From NCBI GenBank assembly GCA_937128505.1, contig CAKZMM010000018.1, forward strand, positions 1 through 64,000: a DNA stretch of 64,000 bases. The letters are read 5' to 3'. This document shows positions 43,897-53,135 of the stretch, piece after piece (position 1 is the stretch's first letter; every line of letters starts with the position of its first letter). The translations under genes were made by a program, and so were the position numbers. Under the pieces are notes generated by a model. The model saw only the letters and a program-made list of their open reading frames with translations, did not search any database and was not told where the DNA came from. The stretch comes from an uncultured Thermogutta sp. Its GTDB lineage: Bacteria > Planctomycetota > Planctomycetia > Pirellulales > Thermoguttaceae.

Positions 43897-44775
43897 TCAC
43901 CAGATTTCGATTTCTAATTCAAGCTCTATGCCTAGTCGCTGTGCCACTTGACTGCGGACCAAATCGATGAGTCGTAAGACATCCGCACTTGTGCACTCCG
44001 GCTCCGCCACGATGAAATTGGCCTTTCGTTCGCTAACCACTGCCCCGCCGATTCGAGTTCCTTTGAGTCCGGCCTGCTCGATCAACTCGGCGGCAGTAGT
44101 ACCGCGAGGATCTTTAAAGATTCGGCCAGCACACTGATGTCCCATCGGTTGCCGACCGCGCCGGAGAATCCACAGAGTCTGAAGCCGCCGTGCCAGCGGA
44201 CGTGGGTCCTCCCTCTGGAGTTCCAAATAAACGTTTAAGATCACCAATTCGTCAATATTACTGTGGCGATGGCCGAAGATAAGATCATCCCGCGTGCGTG
44301 TCCTTAATTCTCCCGTCTGGGTCAGCACGTCTGTAGCGCGGACCCATTGCCCGATATCCCCTCCCGGTGCCCCTGCGTTACCGCGGACAGCTCCCCCTAA
44401 TGTTCCCGGAATGGCCACCAAGTTTTCGATTCCCGCAAGACCCTCGCGTATCGCGGCAGTGATGACGCGTCCCAGCGGTGCCCCTGCCCCGGCCAAAACG
44501 ATTTGGTCCCGGATTTCAATTTGGCAGAAAGCCGGCTCGGACAGCCGCACCACCATTCCGGGAACGCCTTCGTCGCGCACTAAAAGATTGGAACCCCCGC
44601 CAAGGATGCGCACCGGGACACCGTGCTGATGGCAACGATGGATTAACGCCACCAATTCATCAACCGAGCGCGGCTCTGCGAAGTACTCGGCCGGTCCACC
44701 GAGTTGGAACCACGTGTGCATCGCCAATGGTTCATCAGCGCGAGCAATCTTTTCAAATCCCTGAAGAAAGCTCAT
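43897..44775 (-). CDS. murB: UDP-N-acetylenolpyruvoylglucosamine reductase
   Basis: Completes UDP-MurNAc synthesis for peptidoglycan by NADPH- and FAD-dependent reduction. The product is 292 residues, the short type II form. The FAD-binding region has ILGGGSNLLVRDEG and GIENLVAIPGTLGGAVRGNA, and the C-terminus has KGTRIGGAVVSERKANFIV with the catalytic-site Glu likely in EPECTS. The notable oddity is the motif QPMGHQCAGRIFKDPRG: family members have Ser (AGSVFK/GSFFK) where this protein has Arg (codon CGA). That Ser is the proton donor to the product carbanion in E. coli MurB (Ser229). A neighbouring Cys three residues before might substitute. No other mur gene is adjacent. Confidence 0.92.
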   Translation of the reverse strand: MSFLQGFEKIARADEPLAMHTWFQLGGPAEYFAEPRSVDELVALIHRCHQHGVPVRILGGGSNLLVRDEGVPGMVVRLSEPAFCQIEIRDQIVLAGAGAPLGRVITAAIREGLAGIENLVAIPGTLGGAVRGNAGAPGGDIGQWVRATDVLTQTGELRTRTRDDLIFGHRHSNIDELVILNVYLELQREDPRPLARRLQTLWILRRGRQPMGHQCAGRIFKDPRGTTAAELIEQAGLKGTRIGGAVVSERKANFIVAEPECTSADVLRLIDLVRSQVAQRLGIELELEIEIW

Positions 44776-45383
44776 AATTTTCGTTACTTAGCTGCTGCTT
44801 GATGCTCACCAAATGACAGAATTCCTAACCCATCTGGAACGCGTGGGGAGCCCACGCAAGTCCCACCAGGCTTTCTCGCCCAGAAAGGCGAAGTCCCCAA
44901 CAATGCCGGCGAATAAACGCGTTGGTTTGTCCTCAGGTCTTATATTAAAACGGTGCTAGCTAAAAAATGGGTCGATCACAAGTGCTCAATCGGAGCTTAG
45001 CATCGGCGATTTAATTAGATCGACAGATTTTCGGTGCAAGTTCGTAGCGTGAGGGCCGTTATTGACCCTCCAAAGATTGCGTTGTCAGATGTGTGATTCT
45101 TTCCGCAGGTCATTACCTTAATGCTGGCGATTAAATCCGGCAAGGGACTTTCGATGGCCGAAAAGTTCCGCACAATAAAGCCAGATTTAAAGTCCTGATG
45201 CCAGAGCCCGGCTTTGCGGATAGCGTTTCGGTTGGTCGGCCTGCGAAAGTTTTCCCCCCTTACGGACGTCCAGATGTCCCGGTTCCTGCGATGCAAGCTC
45301 TCGGGTTTTATGTCGTGCGAAAGGAATTTTGGTTACCGGGCAACAAGTGATTTTTCGGAGGTCAGATTTTGGAGGTTATAGCC
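44776..45383. other. Divergent gap between murB and the GH62 gene
   Basis: About 600 bp between divergent genes; both promoters should be here but no strong box was recognised. Confidence 0.45.
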
Positions 45384-46451
45384 ATGGGGCTGTCGAGTTG
45401 TGATCTTAACGCGCGTTGCGTATTTGCTCGGGGCTCATCCGGCAAGTTGACTCTCGCTGTCTTAGTCACGTTTTTTGCGGTCCCTGCTGCGGGCCTCCGT
45501 GCCGGGGAGCTTCCGCTAAACGGAGAATTCTCCTGGACAACCGGCAACCCTGTCCTCAGTCCCCGACAACTTGCGGATGATTTTTGCTATTCGGTTAAGG
45601 ACCCTTCGATTGTTTTTGACGGAAAATTTTGGCATTTATTTTGCACTATCCGCGGAAAAAACCGGTCTCATCGCATCGAGTACATCCGCTTCGAAACTTG
45701 GGACCGGATTTCCGAAGCTTTTCGGGCCGTTCTCAATCTTTCAGACGGCTATTTTTGTGCCCCTCAGGTTTTTTGGTTCAAGCCGCATCAGACTTGGTAT
45801 TTGGTTTACCAGGTCATCGATCCAGGTCGTAAGCCTGCCCTGCAACCGGCTTATTCCACCAATGAGGAGGTGGGAAATCCCCGAGGATGGTCTCGCCCCG
45901 AACTCCTTTTCGAGACGTCGCCAAGCAACGTGGAAAGGTGGATCGACTTTTGGATCATCTGTGACGAAACGACGGCTTACCTATTTTTCACCTCACTTGA
46001 CGGTAGACTCTGGTCAGCTGAAACAGACCGGGCCCAATTTCCGAAAGGTTGGAGTCTTCCGAAAGTTGTTCTAGAGGCGGATATTTTCGAGGCGGCCCAT
46101 ATTTATTGGCTAGGCGAAGATTCTGGATTCTTGTGCCTCGTTGAGGCTCAGGCTGGGAGTCGACGGTATTACAAGGCTTATTGGGCCCACACGCTCAGAA
46201 GCAAGTGGCAGCCGCTGGCCGACACATGGAAAAAGCCGTTTGCCGGTTCGGAGAATGTCGTTTTCCACACGGCACGCTGGGCAGATTCTATCAGCCATGG
46301 CGAACTTCTGCGCGCCAGCTGTGACGAGACGATTCGCGTCGATCCCGCCCGGCTAAGATTTCTTTTTCAGGGGGCTACGCAAGAAGATATGGCGGGCAAA
46401 CCGTACGGCCAAATACCCTGGCGCCTTGGGCTGCTTGAGCCTGCCTCGTGA
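45384..46451 (+). CDS. GH62 family alpha-L-arabinofuranosidase, secreted
   Basis: Predicted to remove arabinose side chains from arabinoxylan or arabinan. The product is 355 residues from the ATG at 45384, which has GGAGG 8 nt upstream; a TTG at 45369 is less likely. A signal peptide lies at 20-40 (LTLAVLVTFFAVPAAGLRA). The five-bladed propeller follows the GH62 pattern closely: YSVKDPSIVFDGKFWHLF (catalytic Asp73), YFCAPQVFWFKPHQTWYLVY, AYSTNEEVGNPRGWS, ERWIDFWIICDE (Asp188), IFEAAHIYW (acid Glu236), ISHGELLRA and PWRLGLLEP. All three catalytic acids are present. GH62 is known mainly from fungi and actinomycetes, so a planctomycete copy is of interest. No other polysaccharide-degrading gene is adjacent. 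Confidence 0.88.
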   Translation: MGLSSCDLNARCVFARGSSGKLTLAVLVTFFAVPAAGLRAGELPLNGEFSWTTGNPVLSPRQLADDFCYSVKDPSIVFDGKFWHLFCTIRGKNRSHRIEYIRFETWDRISEAFRAVLNLSDGYFCAPQVFWFKPHQTWYLVYQVIDPGRKPALQPAYSTNEEVGNPRGWSRPELLFETSPSNVERWIDFWIICDETTAYLFFTSLDGRLWSAETDRAQFPKGWSLPKVVLEADIFEAAHIYWLGEDSGFLCLVEAQAGSRRYYKAYWAHTLRSKWQPLADTWKKPFAGSENVVFHTARWADSISHGELLRASCDETIRVDPARLRFLFQGATQEDMAGKPYGQIPWRLGLLEPAS

Positions 46452-46818
46452 TTACTCAAACAACAAGCTAAAAGGCCTGATGCCGTGTCCACGCGCTGGG
46501 CAAGGAGTTGATTTGCCGAGTCAAACGCACCAAACGTCACCCGCGTACCAGCCGAGCTATTCTGGAACACTTCGTCATCAAATGTTGCTAAGTTCGCCGC
46601 TCCGAAGGTCTTGATCCTTTGGTGTAGTGTCTACCAACTTCCGTAATCTTTGGAGTTCCCAGTTGACAGCGGAGACATAACAGATTTTTTATCCGTTAGC
46701 CATTCGTTTCTTCTCCTTTTTCTTACTCGTGCCCCCCTCCTTATCATTATCATTACCCTTATCATTGTCATTCATTCCACCTGATTTCCCCTTATTGATT
46801 TGCCACACCTCAAAACTG

Positions 46819-46846
46819 TCCCCCGTCGGAGATCCCCCGTCGAAGA
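46819..46846. repeat. 14-bp tandem duplication, one mismatch
   Basis: TCCCCCGTCGGAGA at 46819-46832 is followed by TCCCCCGTCGAAGA at 46833-46846. Confidence 0.75.
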
Positions 46847-46992
46847 AATACTGACCTTTGATTAGCGCTCAAGCAAAAAGTTAACTTACCATATTCGTCA
46901 TACTAGTGATGTATCCACCAATTCTGTGGGCGTTTGATGTGGTGACTCTCCGCCTGGTAGATGGAAATTGAAGTAGGGCAACTGGAATAAGA

Positions 46993-47024
46993 CAACGAAC
47001 GAACAAATGATCGTTTGGTCGTTG
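46993..47024. promoter_or_regulatory. Imperfect inverted repeat upstream of the TolC-like gene
   Basis: CAACGAACGAAC at 46993-47004 pairs with GTTTGGTCGTTG at 47013-47024 (10 of 12 positions, outer six perfect) around AAATGATC. It lies about 115 bp before the start codon and could be an operator or a terminator of upstream transcripts. Confidence 0.3.
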
Positions 47025-47137
47025 TGTAGGCATTATTTTTGCGAAGATCGGGGTAATCGCTCAAACCCCCAAAGCCCATCAGGCCGATTAAACCCGTAGA
47101 TTTCGTTAACCCCGAAACTTACCTTGCGATCCAGTGT

Positions 47138-48784
47138 ATGGTTATGATTGTGAAGTCGTCCACTAACTTTGTGTTCATAATGATCTTTATCGTTGCCGGG
47201 CTGACGAATGGCTTTTCGGCCGGTCAGAATTGGCCAGGCGATTACTCACAAACAAATCGGTCATCACCCTTTGAACATCTCACCTCGCCCGGGCTTGCTC
47301 CGCTCGAATATCCTCCAGAGTTATCGACGCGCATTTCCTCTCACGATCACCCCCGGGTACCTGCGGCGCCTCCGCCGCGTTCGCTCCCTGGACGGCGGAA
47401 TTCCTGCGTCGTCTCTGCGCCCTCCCAAGCGTCGCACTCCCGGCATCATGTTCCCGAAGCCTCATTCCGGTTTGATCGCCCCTCCGGCGCGACACCAGCC
47501 CACGAGCCGAATTTTCCTTCTGGTCACGGGAACATCGCGTCCCCAGCTAATCTCGCAACAGTCTCCAATCAGGTTCATGCTGAGCCGGAGTCAGGGGATT
47601 TCGGCTCCTCCCCGGAGCGATGGACCTTGGCGGCACTCCAAGAACTGGGACTTCGGTGCAACCCCACGGTGGCTATGGCCGAAGCGAACCTGGCTTCCGC
47701 CCGCGGGCAGTGGGTTCAGCAAGGGCTCCCCCCCAATCCCATGATCGGCTATATCGGTGACGAAATTGGGGATGAAGGCTCGGCGGGAATGCACGGCATC
47801 ATTTTCGGCCAGAGATTTATTACTGCAGGAAAACTAAGGCTCAACCGCCAAGTGGCCGCCGAGCAACTTGCCTTGATGGAGCGCCAACTTCAGACGCAAA
47901 GGCTCCGCGTGACCGGCGAGATCGCTCGCCGGTTTTATGAAGTGGCCCTGGTGGATCGCCGGCTACAAACACTCGAGGAACTCACGCAGTTAGCTCACCA
48001 GACGGTCCAGGCCATCGAAACCTTGTATCGTGCGCAGGAAGCTCCGCTAAGCAACCTCCTACAGGCAGAATCCGAAGCAGCTCTTGCCAATCTCAATCTT
48101 CAGCAAGAACGAATCCGGAAGCGGGCAGCCTGGGAGCGATTGGCAGCCGTTGTGGGTGTGCCGGAGCTGCCGATTAAGCCCCTGGAAGCTGAGCTTGAAG
48201 GTGCATTAATCTCCTGGGATTGGTCTTTAGCATGGGGACAGGTATTAGAACAGAGTCCTGAGGTGAAGGCAGCCGCCGCAGAGGTGGAACGCGCTCGCTG
48301 GGCCCTTCGTGCTGCAATGGCACAGCGAATACCCGATATCGACGTCGAAACCATGCTCAAACACCATAACATAAGCGGTGATAACAGTGTTACGATTTCC
48401 GTGACTTTACCCCTGCCGCTGTTCGACCGCAATCAAGGAGCAATTCTTGCGGCACAAGCCGAACTGAAGGCGGCAGAAGCCAATCTCCGCCGGGTTCAAC
48501 TGGAGCTTCAGGGGCGTTTGGCCAATGCGGCGGAGGAGTTGCTTCAAGCTCAATGTGCCGTAGAGAAGTACCGACAAGAGGTTCTTCCAAGGGTACGTCG
48601 GTCGCTAGAGCTCATCCAGCAAGGTTACCAGCAAGGCGAAGTACAGTTCATCGATCTTTTAAACGCGCAGCAAGATTTTCGGAAAAACGAGCTGGAATAT
48701 TTCGCGGCCCTTGAGCGGGCTTTTTCGGCACAATCGACCCTCCAAAGCCTATTGGCGAGCAATGGATTAATCGCGTCAGATTAA
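47138..48784 (+). CDS. TolC/CzcC-like outer-membrane efflux protein
   Basis: A 548-residue outer-membrane channel protein for tripartite efflux. A signal peptide occupies about 1-29 (FVFIMIFIVAGLTNGFSAG); the start could be the ATG 6 nt later. A Pro/Ser-rich linker to about 160 precedes two OEP repeats. The first has LRCNPTVAMAEANLASARGQ and GLPPNPMIGYIGDE; the second has SPEVKAAAAEVERARWALRA and TISVTLPLPLFDRNQGAI. The long coiled-coil helices end in GEVQFIDLLNAQQDF. The sequence resembles metal-efflux CzcC proteins most. No membrane-fusion protein or RND pump lies next to it, so its partners are elsewhere. Confidence 0.9.
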   Translation: MVMIVKSSTNFVFIMIFIVAGLTNGFSAGQNWPGDYSQTNRSSPFEHLTSPGLAPLEYPPELSTRISSHDHPRVPAAPPPRSLPGRRNSCVVSAPSQASHSRHHVPEASFRFDRPSGATPAHEPNFPSGHGNIASPANLATVSNQVHAEPESGDFGSSPERWTLAALQELGLRCNPTVAMAEANLASARGQWVQQGLPPNPMIGYIGDEIGDEGSAGMHGIIFGQRFITAGKLRLNRQVAAEQLALMERQLQTQRLRVTGEIARRFYEVALVDRRLQTLEELTQLAHQTVQAIETLYRAQEAPLSNLLQAESEAALANLNLQQERIRKRAAWERLAAVVGVPELPIKPLEAELEGALISWDWSLAWGQVLEQSPEVKAAAAEVERARWALRAAMAQRIPDIDVETMLKHHNISGDNSVTISVTLPLPLFDRNQGAILAAQAELKAAEANLRRVQLELQGRLANAAEELLQAQCAVEKYRQEVLPRVRRSLELIQQGYQQGEVQFIDLLNAQQDFRKNELEYFAALERAFSAQSTLQSLLASNGLIASD

Positions 48785-49665
48785 TCATCAAGCGAATCTT
48801 CAAAATTAGACAAAGACTACGCCTCGCAAACCGAGTTGGGCAAAGTCATTTCATATCCCATCCTTTAGTGGACCGACTCTTAAGTGATTGCGGCCAAGAA
48901 TTTCGCTAGGAAAGTTGTTACGTTCTGAGCAATCCTAGTGTAAAACTAGGTGTATAAGCCCGGAGAGCCGGAAGTACGCAACCACTTTGGATTTTCTGTT
49001 CTTTCCCCTTTGACAACTTGAAAAGTACCGTTCAGGTTGGTAAATGGAAAGCATTTTCCGGGGCAAGGAAGCAAGGCATCGGCTAAAGGGGCCTTGCGGG
49101 TTTTCGTATCGACCGACGAAGCGGGCTACCATGCCAGGAATCTTCGGGCGAGTTGGCACAAGAAAGAACAAATCGGCCCGAGACAATCCGTCCTTTTGAT
49201 GAACCGTTTTTCGCAGTAGTCGGAATTTTCCAGTCGTCGGGAAGAAGGCTTGCTAATTACGTTCTTAATCAAAGGGGGCTTGCTGGTTCGATTCTCAGTC
49301 GAAGTGTCTTTGGTGAGTGGGACCACTAAGGGATTCAAATTGGCGCATCGCCCATCGCCTTGGCCTATCGATTTACCCGGGTAGGTGGTGGAGGACAACA
49401 AGTTCCCTGAGTACAATGAGGTAAATCAGATTCACAAGGGTTCCCGAAAATCGAAGTAGACTGAGAGGTCGCTGACTGAATCCGTATCGGATTGGGGTTT
49501 CGCGCAGTAATGGTCGATCAGGGATGCTCGTAAGCTCCCCGTGCGGCTCGAGGAATTTCCCTTAGTGCCGCATGGACATTCGTAACACAAAATGCCCGAG
49601 GTATCGTTTCCACCAGTGTCCGCCGGATAACCGGTTCGCGAAAATTGGCGAGCATGAGTCGTTAA
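48785..49665. other. Gap between the TolC-like and PP2C genes
   Basis: About 880 bp without a convincing gene or recognised signal. Confidence 0.45.
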
Positions 49666-50940
49666 ATGGAATGTCAAGTTAGCACGTGGCGCGACGTGAT
49701 TTCGTGTGCGGCGATCACGCATGTCGGTATGCGGCGCCACAACAACCAAGATAGCCTCAAGGTGGCGTTAGCAAACTCCGATGAGGAGTGGGTTCAGCAG
49801 GGGCATCTTTTTCTTGTGGCGGATGGCATGGGGGCGCATGCGGCGGGGGAATTCGCCAGCAGGCTTGCTGCCGACAGTATACCCCTGAGTTATCGCAAGT
49901 TAGCTCGCGAGGGGCCGGCTTACGCGATTCGGGAGGCCATCCAAGATGCCAATCGGCAAATCCATGTTCGGGGCCAGGGGAGCGACGAGTTTCGGGGGAT
50001 GGGCACGACTTTGTGTGCCTTGATCCTTTTTCCGAACGAGGCGTTTCTGGCCCATGTGGGTGACAGCCGGGTTTATAGACTTCGGGGGAACCAGTTCGAA
50101 CAACTCACGTTCGACCACAGCCTGGCTTGGGAACTCCGGGCTGCTCAACGTGTGGCTCCTCACAGCGAATTCATGCCGTACATACCCAAGAATGTGATCA
50201 CCCGCTCGTTGGGGCCAAATCCCGAAGTCAACGTAGACCTGGAAGGTCCCTTCGAACTGAAAGAAGGTGATGTCTTCGTGCTGTGCACGGATGGCCTGAG
50301 CGGCCCAATTCCCGACGATCAAATTGGCAAGATTGTTGCCTGTCTTCCTCCAGCAGAAGCCGCCGAATTGCTGGTGCATTTGGCCAATTTTAAAGGAGGG
50401 CCGGATAATATCACGGTGATCATCGTTCGGGTCAATCGCGTGGACCAAGCCCGTAGTTCCTCACAGCGACGGTGGCCATCTTCGAAGACGAAGACGGGGT
50501 GGTTTAGTAAACTTGCCGCGTGGTCAGCACTCATTGGTGTTTTCGTAGCTGCTTTAGGGTTATGGCTTGCGCAGTCTGACGTGATTTGGATTGGCCTCAT
50601 CATCCTGATTTTGGGCGTTGTGGCTTTTCTCGGCGATTATTTTTGGAGGTTCTGGCCGTGGAATTGGAGTTCCGCACCGGCGCGGAAGTTCCGTAGCGGA
50701 CCTTACCACCAATTGGAATGCCGGCCCGACCGGGCGTTTTGTGAGCAGCTTCGGGAATTCATCGATAACCTTACCCAGCATGGTCAGCGGGAGCAATGGC
50801 CGATCGATTCGGAAGAGCTTGTCAAATACCAAACAAGTGGCGAAGAGGCTCTTGGGAGAAATGATTTTCGTGAAGCGGCCCGTCAGTTCGGCAAGGCGAT
50901 TAGCCACTTAATGAAGCCGCTTTTTAGTCGGCCGAACTAG
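49666..50940 (+). CDS. PP2C-family Ser/Thr protein phosphatase with two C-terminal membrane helices
   Basis: A 424-residue metal-dependent phosphatase. The PP2C domain (about 10-260) shows the metal-binding motifs HVGMRRHNNQDS, LFLVADGMGAHAAGE, AFLAHVGDSRVYRLR, DVFVLCTDGLSG and GGPDNITVIIVRV, all intact. It is followed by two membrane helices at about 281-325 (SALIGVFVAALGLWLA; IGLIILILGVVAFLGDY) and a cytoplasmic tail with LGRNDFREAARQFGKAISHL, resembling a TPR-like helix pair. It should dephosphorylate Hanks-type kinase targets at the inner membrane. A Ser/Thr kinase is encoded about 3.3 kb away on the other strand, separated by MFS and hemB genes, so pairing is possible but not shown. Confidence 0.9.
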   Translation: MECQVSTWRDVISCAAITHVGMRRHNNQDSLKVALANSDEEWVQQGHLFLVADGMGAHAAGEFASRLAADSIPLSYRKLAREGPAYAIREAIQDANRQIHVRGQGSDEFRGMGTTLCALILFPNEAFLAHVGDSRVYRLRGNQFEQLTFDHSLAWELRAAQRVAPHSEFMPYIPKNVITRSLGPNPEVNVDLEGPFELKEGDVFVLCTDGLSGPIPDDQIGKIVACLPPAEAAELLVHLANFKGGPDNITVIIVRVNRVDQARSSSQRRWPSSKTKTGWFSKLAAWSALIGVFVAALGLWLAQSDVIWIGLIILILGVVAFLGDYFWRFWPWNWSSAPARKFRSGPYHQLECRPDRAFCEQLREFIDNLTQHGQREQWPIDSEELVKYQTSGEEALGRNDFREAARQFGKAISHLMKPLFSRPN

Positions 50941-51341
50941 TCTCCGAAAAGTGGTCAGCTCTGTGCGGCAGTTGACGCCTCAGTCCCCGGAGAATCTTAC
51001 GGAGAATTCTCGAGCGGAGGAGTAGGCCGCCTCTGTATTTTGCGGTGAACCGCTCATCTTTTTTTCTCACTCCGCCCCGCTCTCAACGCATTTGTAAGTT
51101 TGGCGGTTGCGGAGGAGCTCATGTGGGCTCCGAAAGGGGATCCCCCCCACAGCTCTTGATGGATTGGTATGCTTATCTTGTTACATTGGTAAGCCAAGGG
51201 GATGCAGTCACTCCATAAACGGTACTTGAAGGCCCTCGGGTCTGGTGTTACCGTTTAGTCGCTTTCGACAAATATCTTGTTGTGCCACCCGCACCATTCA
51301 CCTGAGCCATCGACCGTAATCTTTAATAGTTTTGAAGATTA
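50941..51341. other. Gap between the PP2C and MFS genes
   Basis: About 400 bp without a gene or recognised signal. Confidence 0.4.
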
Positions 51342-52583
51342 ATGCATTTACGACAAAGGTTTTCGTGGATTACTCGGACGGTTACCGGCATCTGCTTGGC
51401 AACCTTCTTTTCGGACCTTAGCCACGAGATGTGCACGGCGGTTCTGCCGCTTTTTCTCGTGGCGGCTAATTTCGGGCCGGGTGCCCTGGGCTTCATCGAA
51501 GGATTTGCGGACTTTGTTTCCAGCCTGGCCAAGCTTTTCGGCGGAGTTTTCGGGCACTACGTTGAGCGGAAAAAACCTTGGGCGGCTTTAGGGTATTTAG
51601 TCACGACGGTCGCCACGGGCTCCATCGCGTTTGCGGTTCGGCTTTCGGAATTAATCATCGCTCGGAGTATCGCTTGGTTCGGGCGGGGTTTTCGCGGGCC
51701 GTTAAGGGACTTTCTATTGGCCGACGCTGTCGAAAAAACCCATTTCGGCCGCGCTTATGGTTTGGAGCGTGCCGGTGATATGCTGGGAGCGGTTTGCGGC
51801 CCCTTGGTTGCTGCGGGCTTGCTTTTGTTTGGCTTAAGTTTCCATGCGGTGATCCTCATTACCTTTTTGCCGGGATTGTTATCAGCCGGCTCCATGTTCT
51901 TTCTCGTTCAAGAAAAAGGTGGCTCCAAGGGTGAATTTCATAAGCAGATGCCCAATCTGCCGCAGTCTAGCCGCCGAGGCATTCCAAAATTTCCCTGGGT
52001 CTTCTGGTGGCTAATCGTCGGAGTGCTTCTTTTTGGACTGGGCGATTTCTCACGGACCTTTCTCATTCTCTTAGCTGCTCAAGCCGTCGGGTTCGATGTT
52101 GCAGCGAAATCAGGTGTTTTATCCCTGGTTGTGATTCTTTATGCGTTGCACAATCTGATTAGTGCCGTGGCGGCATATCCGGCAGGCTTCTGTGGCGATC
52201 GATGGCCTAAGATTTGGGTGCTTATCGTGGGATATCTGCTAGGGGTGTGTACCAATTGCCTCCTCGCCGGTTTTTCCGCCTCTTTTGAAATCTTAATTGT
52301 CGTTTTTGTCCTTTCGGGGGTGTACATCGCCATTGAGGAAAGTATTGAACGGGCTACGGTGGCTGAACAGTTGCCCCGAGAGTTACGCAGTTTAGGATTG
52401 GGGATTTTGGCGGCGGTCAACGCGGTGGGAGACCTCGGGGCAAGTTTGTATGTGGGACTCCTGCTTGAGGCCGGTCAGCCTGTGTGGGCATTTGGCATAG
52501 CAGCATTCTTGGGTGTGCTGGGTGTTGCTTGGCTATCTGTGACGGCGATTATGCTCCGCGCTACCGGTCGTAAGCCGACTTAG
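51342..52583 (+). CDS. Major facilitator superfamily transporter
   Basis: A 413-residue inner-membrane transporter with about 12 helices in two halves. The first half opens with FFSDLSHEMCTAVLPLFLVA and has the motif-A region GVFGHYVERKKPWAALGY between helices 2 and 3. An internal loop of about 30 polar residues (QEKGGSKGEFHKQMPNLPQS) separates the halves. The corresponding loop in the second half reads AYPAGFCGDRWPKIWVLIVG. The FSDLSHEM start is shared by a group of bacterial MFS members of unknown substrate. No substrate or regulator is indicated by the neighbours. Confidence 0.85.
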   Translation: MHLRQRFSWITRTVTGICLATFFSDLSHEMCTAVLPLFLVAANFGPGALGFIEGFADFVSSLAKLFGGVFGHYVERKKPWAALGYLVTTVATGSIAFAVRLSELIIARSIAWFGRGFRGPLRDFLLADAVEKTHFGRAYGLERAGDMLGAVCGPLVAAGLLLFGLSFHAVILITFLPGLLSAGSMFFLVQEKGGSKGEFHKQMPNLPQSSRRGIPKFPWVFWWLIVGVLLFGLGDFSRTFLILLAAQAVGFDVAAKSGVLSLVVILYALHNLISAVAAYPAGFCGDRWPKIWVLIVGYLLGVCTNCLLAGFSASFEILIVVFVLSGVYIAIEESIERATVAEQLPRELRSLGLGILAAVNAVGDLGASLYVGLLLEAGQPVWAFGIAAFLGVLGVAWLSVTAIMLRATGRKPT

Positions 52584-53135
52584 CGTAATCGCGGCTCGTT
52601 CCGACACACCCTTCCACGGATTGGTGAGCTCGTTCCGCGCGACGCGTCCATTTAGAAGATGTTGGCCTGCGTACAGAAATCGGCGTTACTGGCCTTTTAG
52701 CCGCTAGCGATTGTGGGGAAGGAAAACCGTTGTAGTCAGAAGTCGAGCAGATTCCGTGTAATCCCCGTCACCGGCCGTGAGAAGTTGAGCGGAATCTTCT
52801 AAAGCCTTCGCGAGCTGGTCGGATAGGGCATCATTAGGATTTGGGACGGTGGCTCGGTATGAAAAAGCTAAGCTCAAACTGCAAACGGAAAGGCAGGATT
52901 TGTAACTTAACCTCTTCCGGGAAAATCAGTTAAGTGTATTCAAGAAATGTGTCTGTTCCTTGCTTTCGGCGGTGATCTAGCAAGCCGTTTTCCGGGCGTT
53001 CTCGCTCGCTCCAGGTGATGGCGTTTACAGTTTAAGGCTAAGGATGCAGCACGAGGTGTAAAAAAACTGAGGATGCAGTACGAGCTGTAAAAAGCTGAGG
53101 ATCGGGTACGAATCGCGGTTCCTAACAGCAAGTTG
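52584..53135. other. Convergent gap between the MFS and hemB genes
   Basis: About 550 bp without a gene. A two-and-a-half copy repeat with 28-29 bp units lies at 53038-53118, ending just before the hemB stop codon. Confidence 0.5.
53038..53118. repeat. Imperfect 28-29 bp tandem repeat, two copies plus a partial third
   Basis: Copies begin at 53038 (CTAAGGATGCAGCACGAGG), 53067 (CTGAGGATGCAGTACGAGC) and 53095 (CTGAGGATCGGGTACGAAT). The first two are followed by TGTAAAAA. The third diverges after about 17 bp. Confidence 0.8.

Larger units (their letters stand above)
46452..47137. other. Gap between the GH62 and TolC-like genes
   Basis: Nearly 700 bp without a gene. It has a pyrimidine-rich tract at about 46700-46800 with TTATCATT repeats, a 14-bp tandem duplication at 46819-46846, and an inverted repeat at 46993-47024 upstream of the TolC-like gene. 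Confidence 0.5.
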
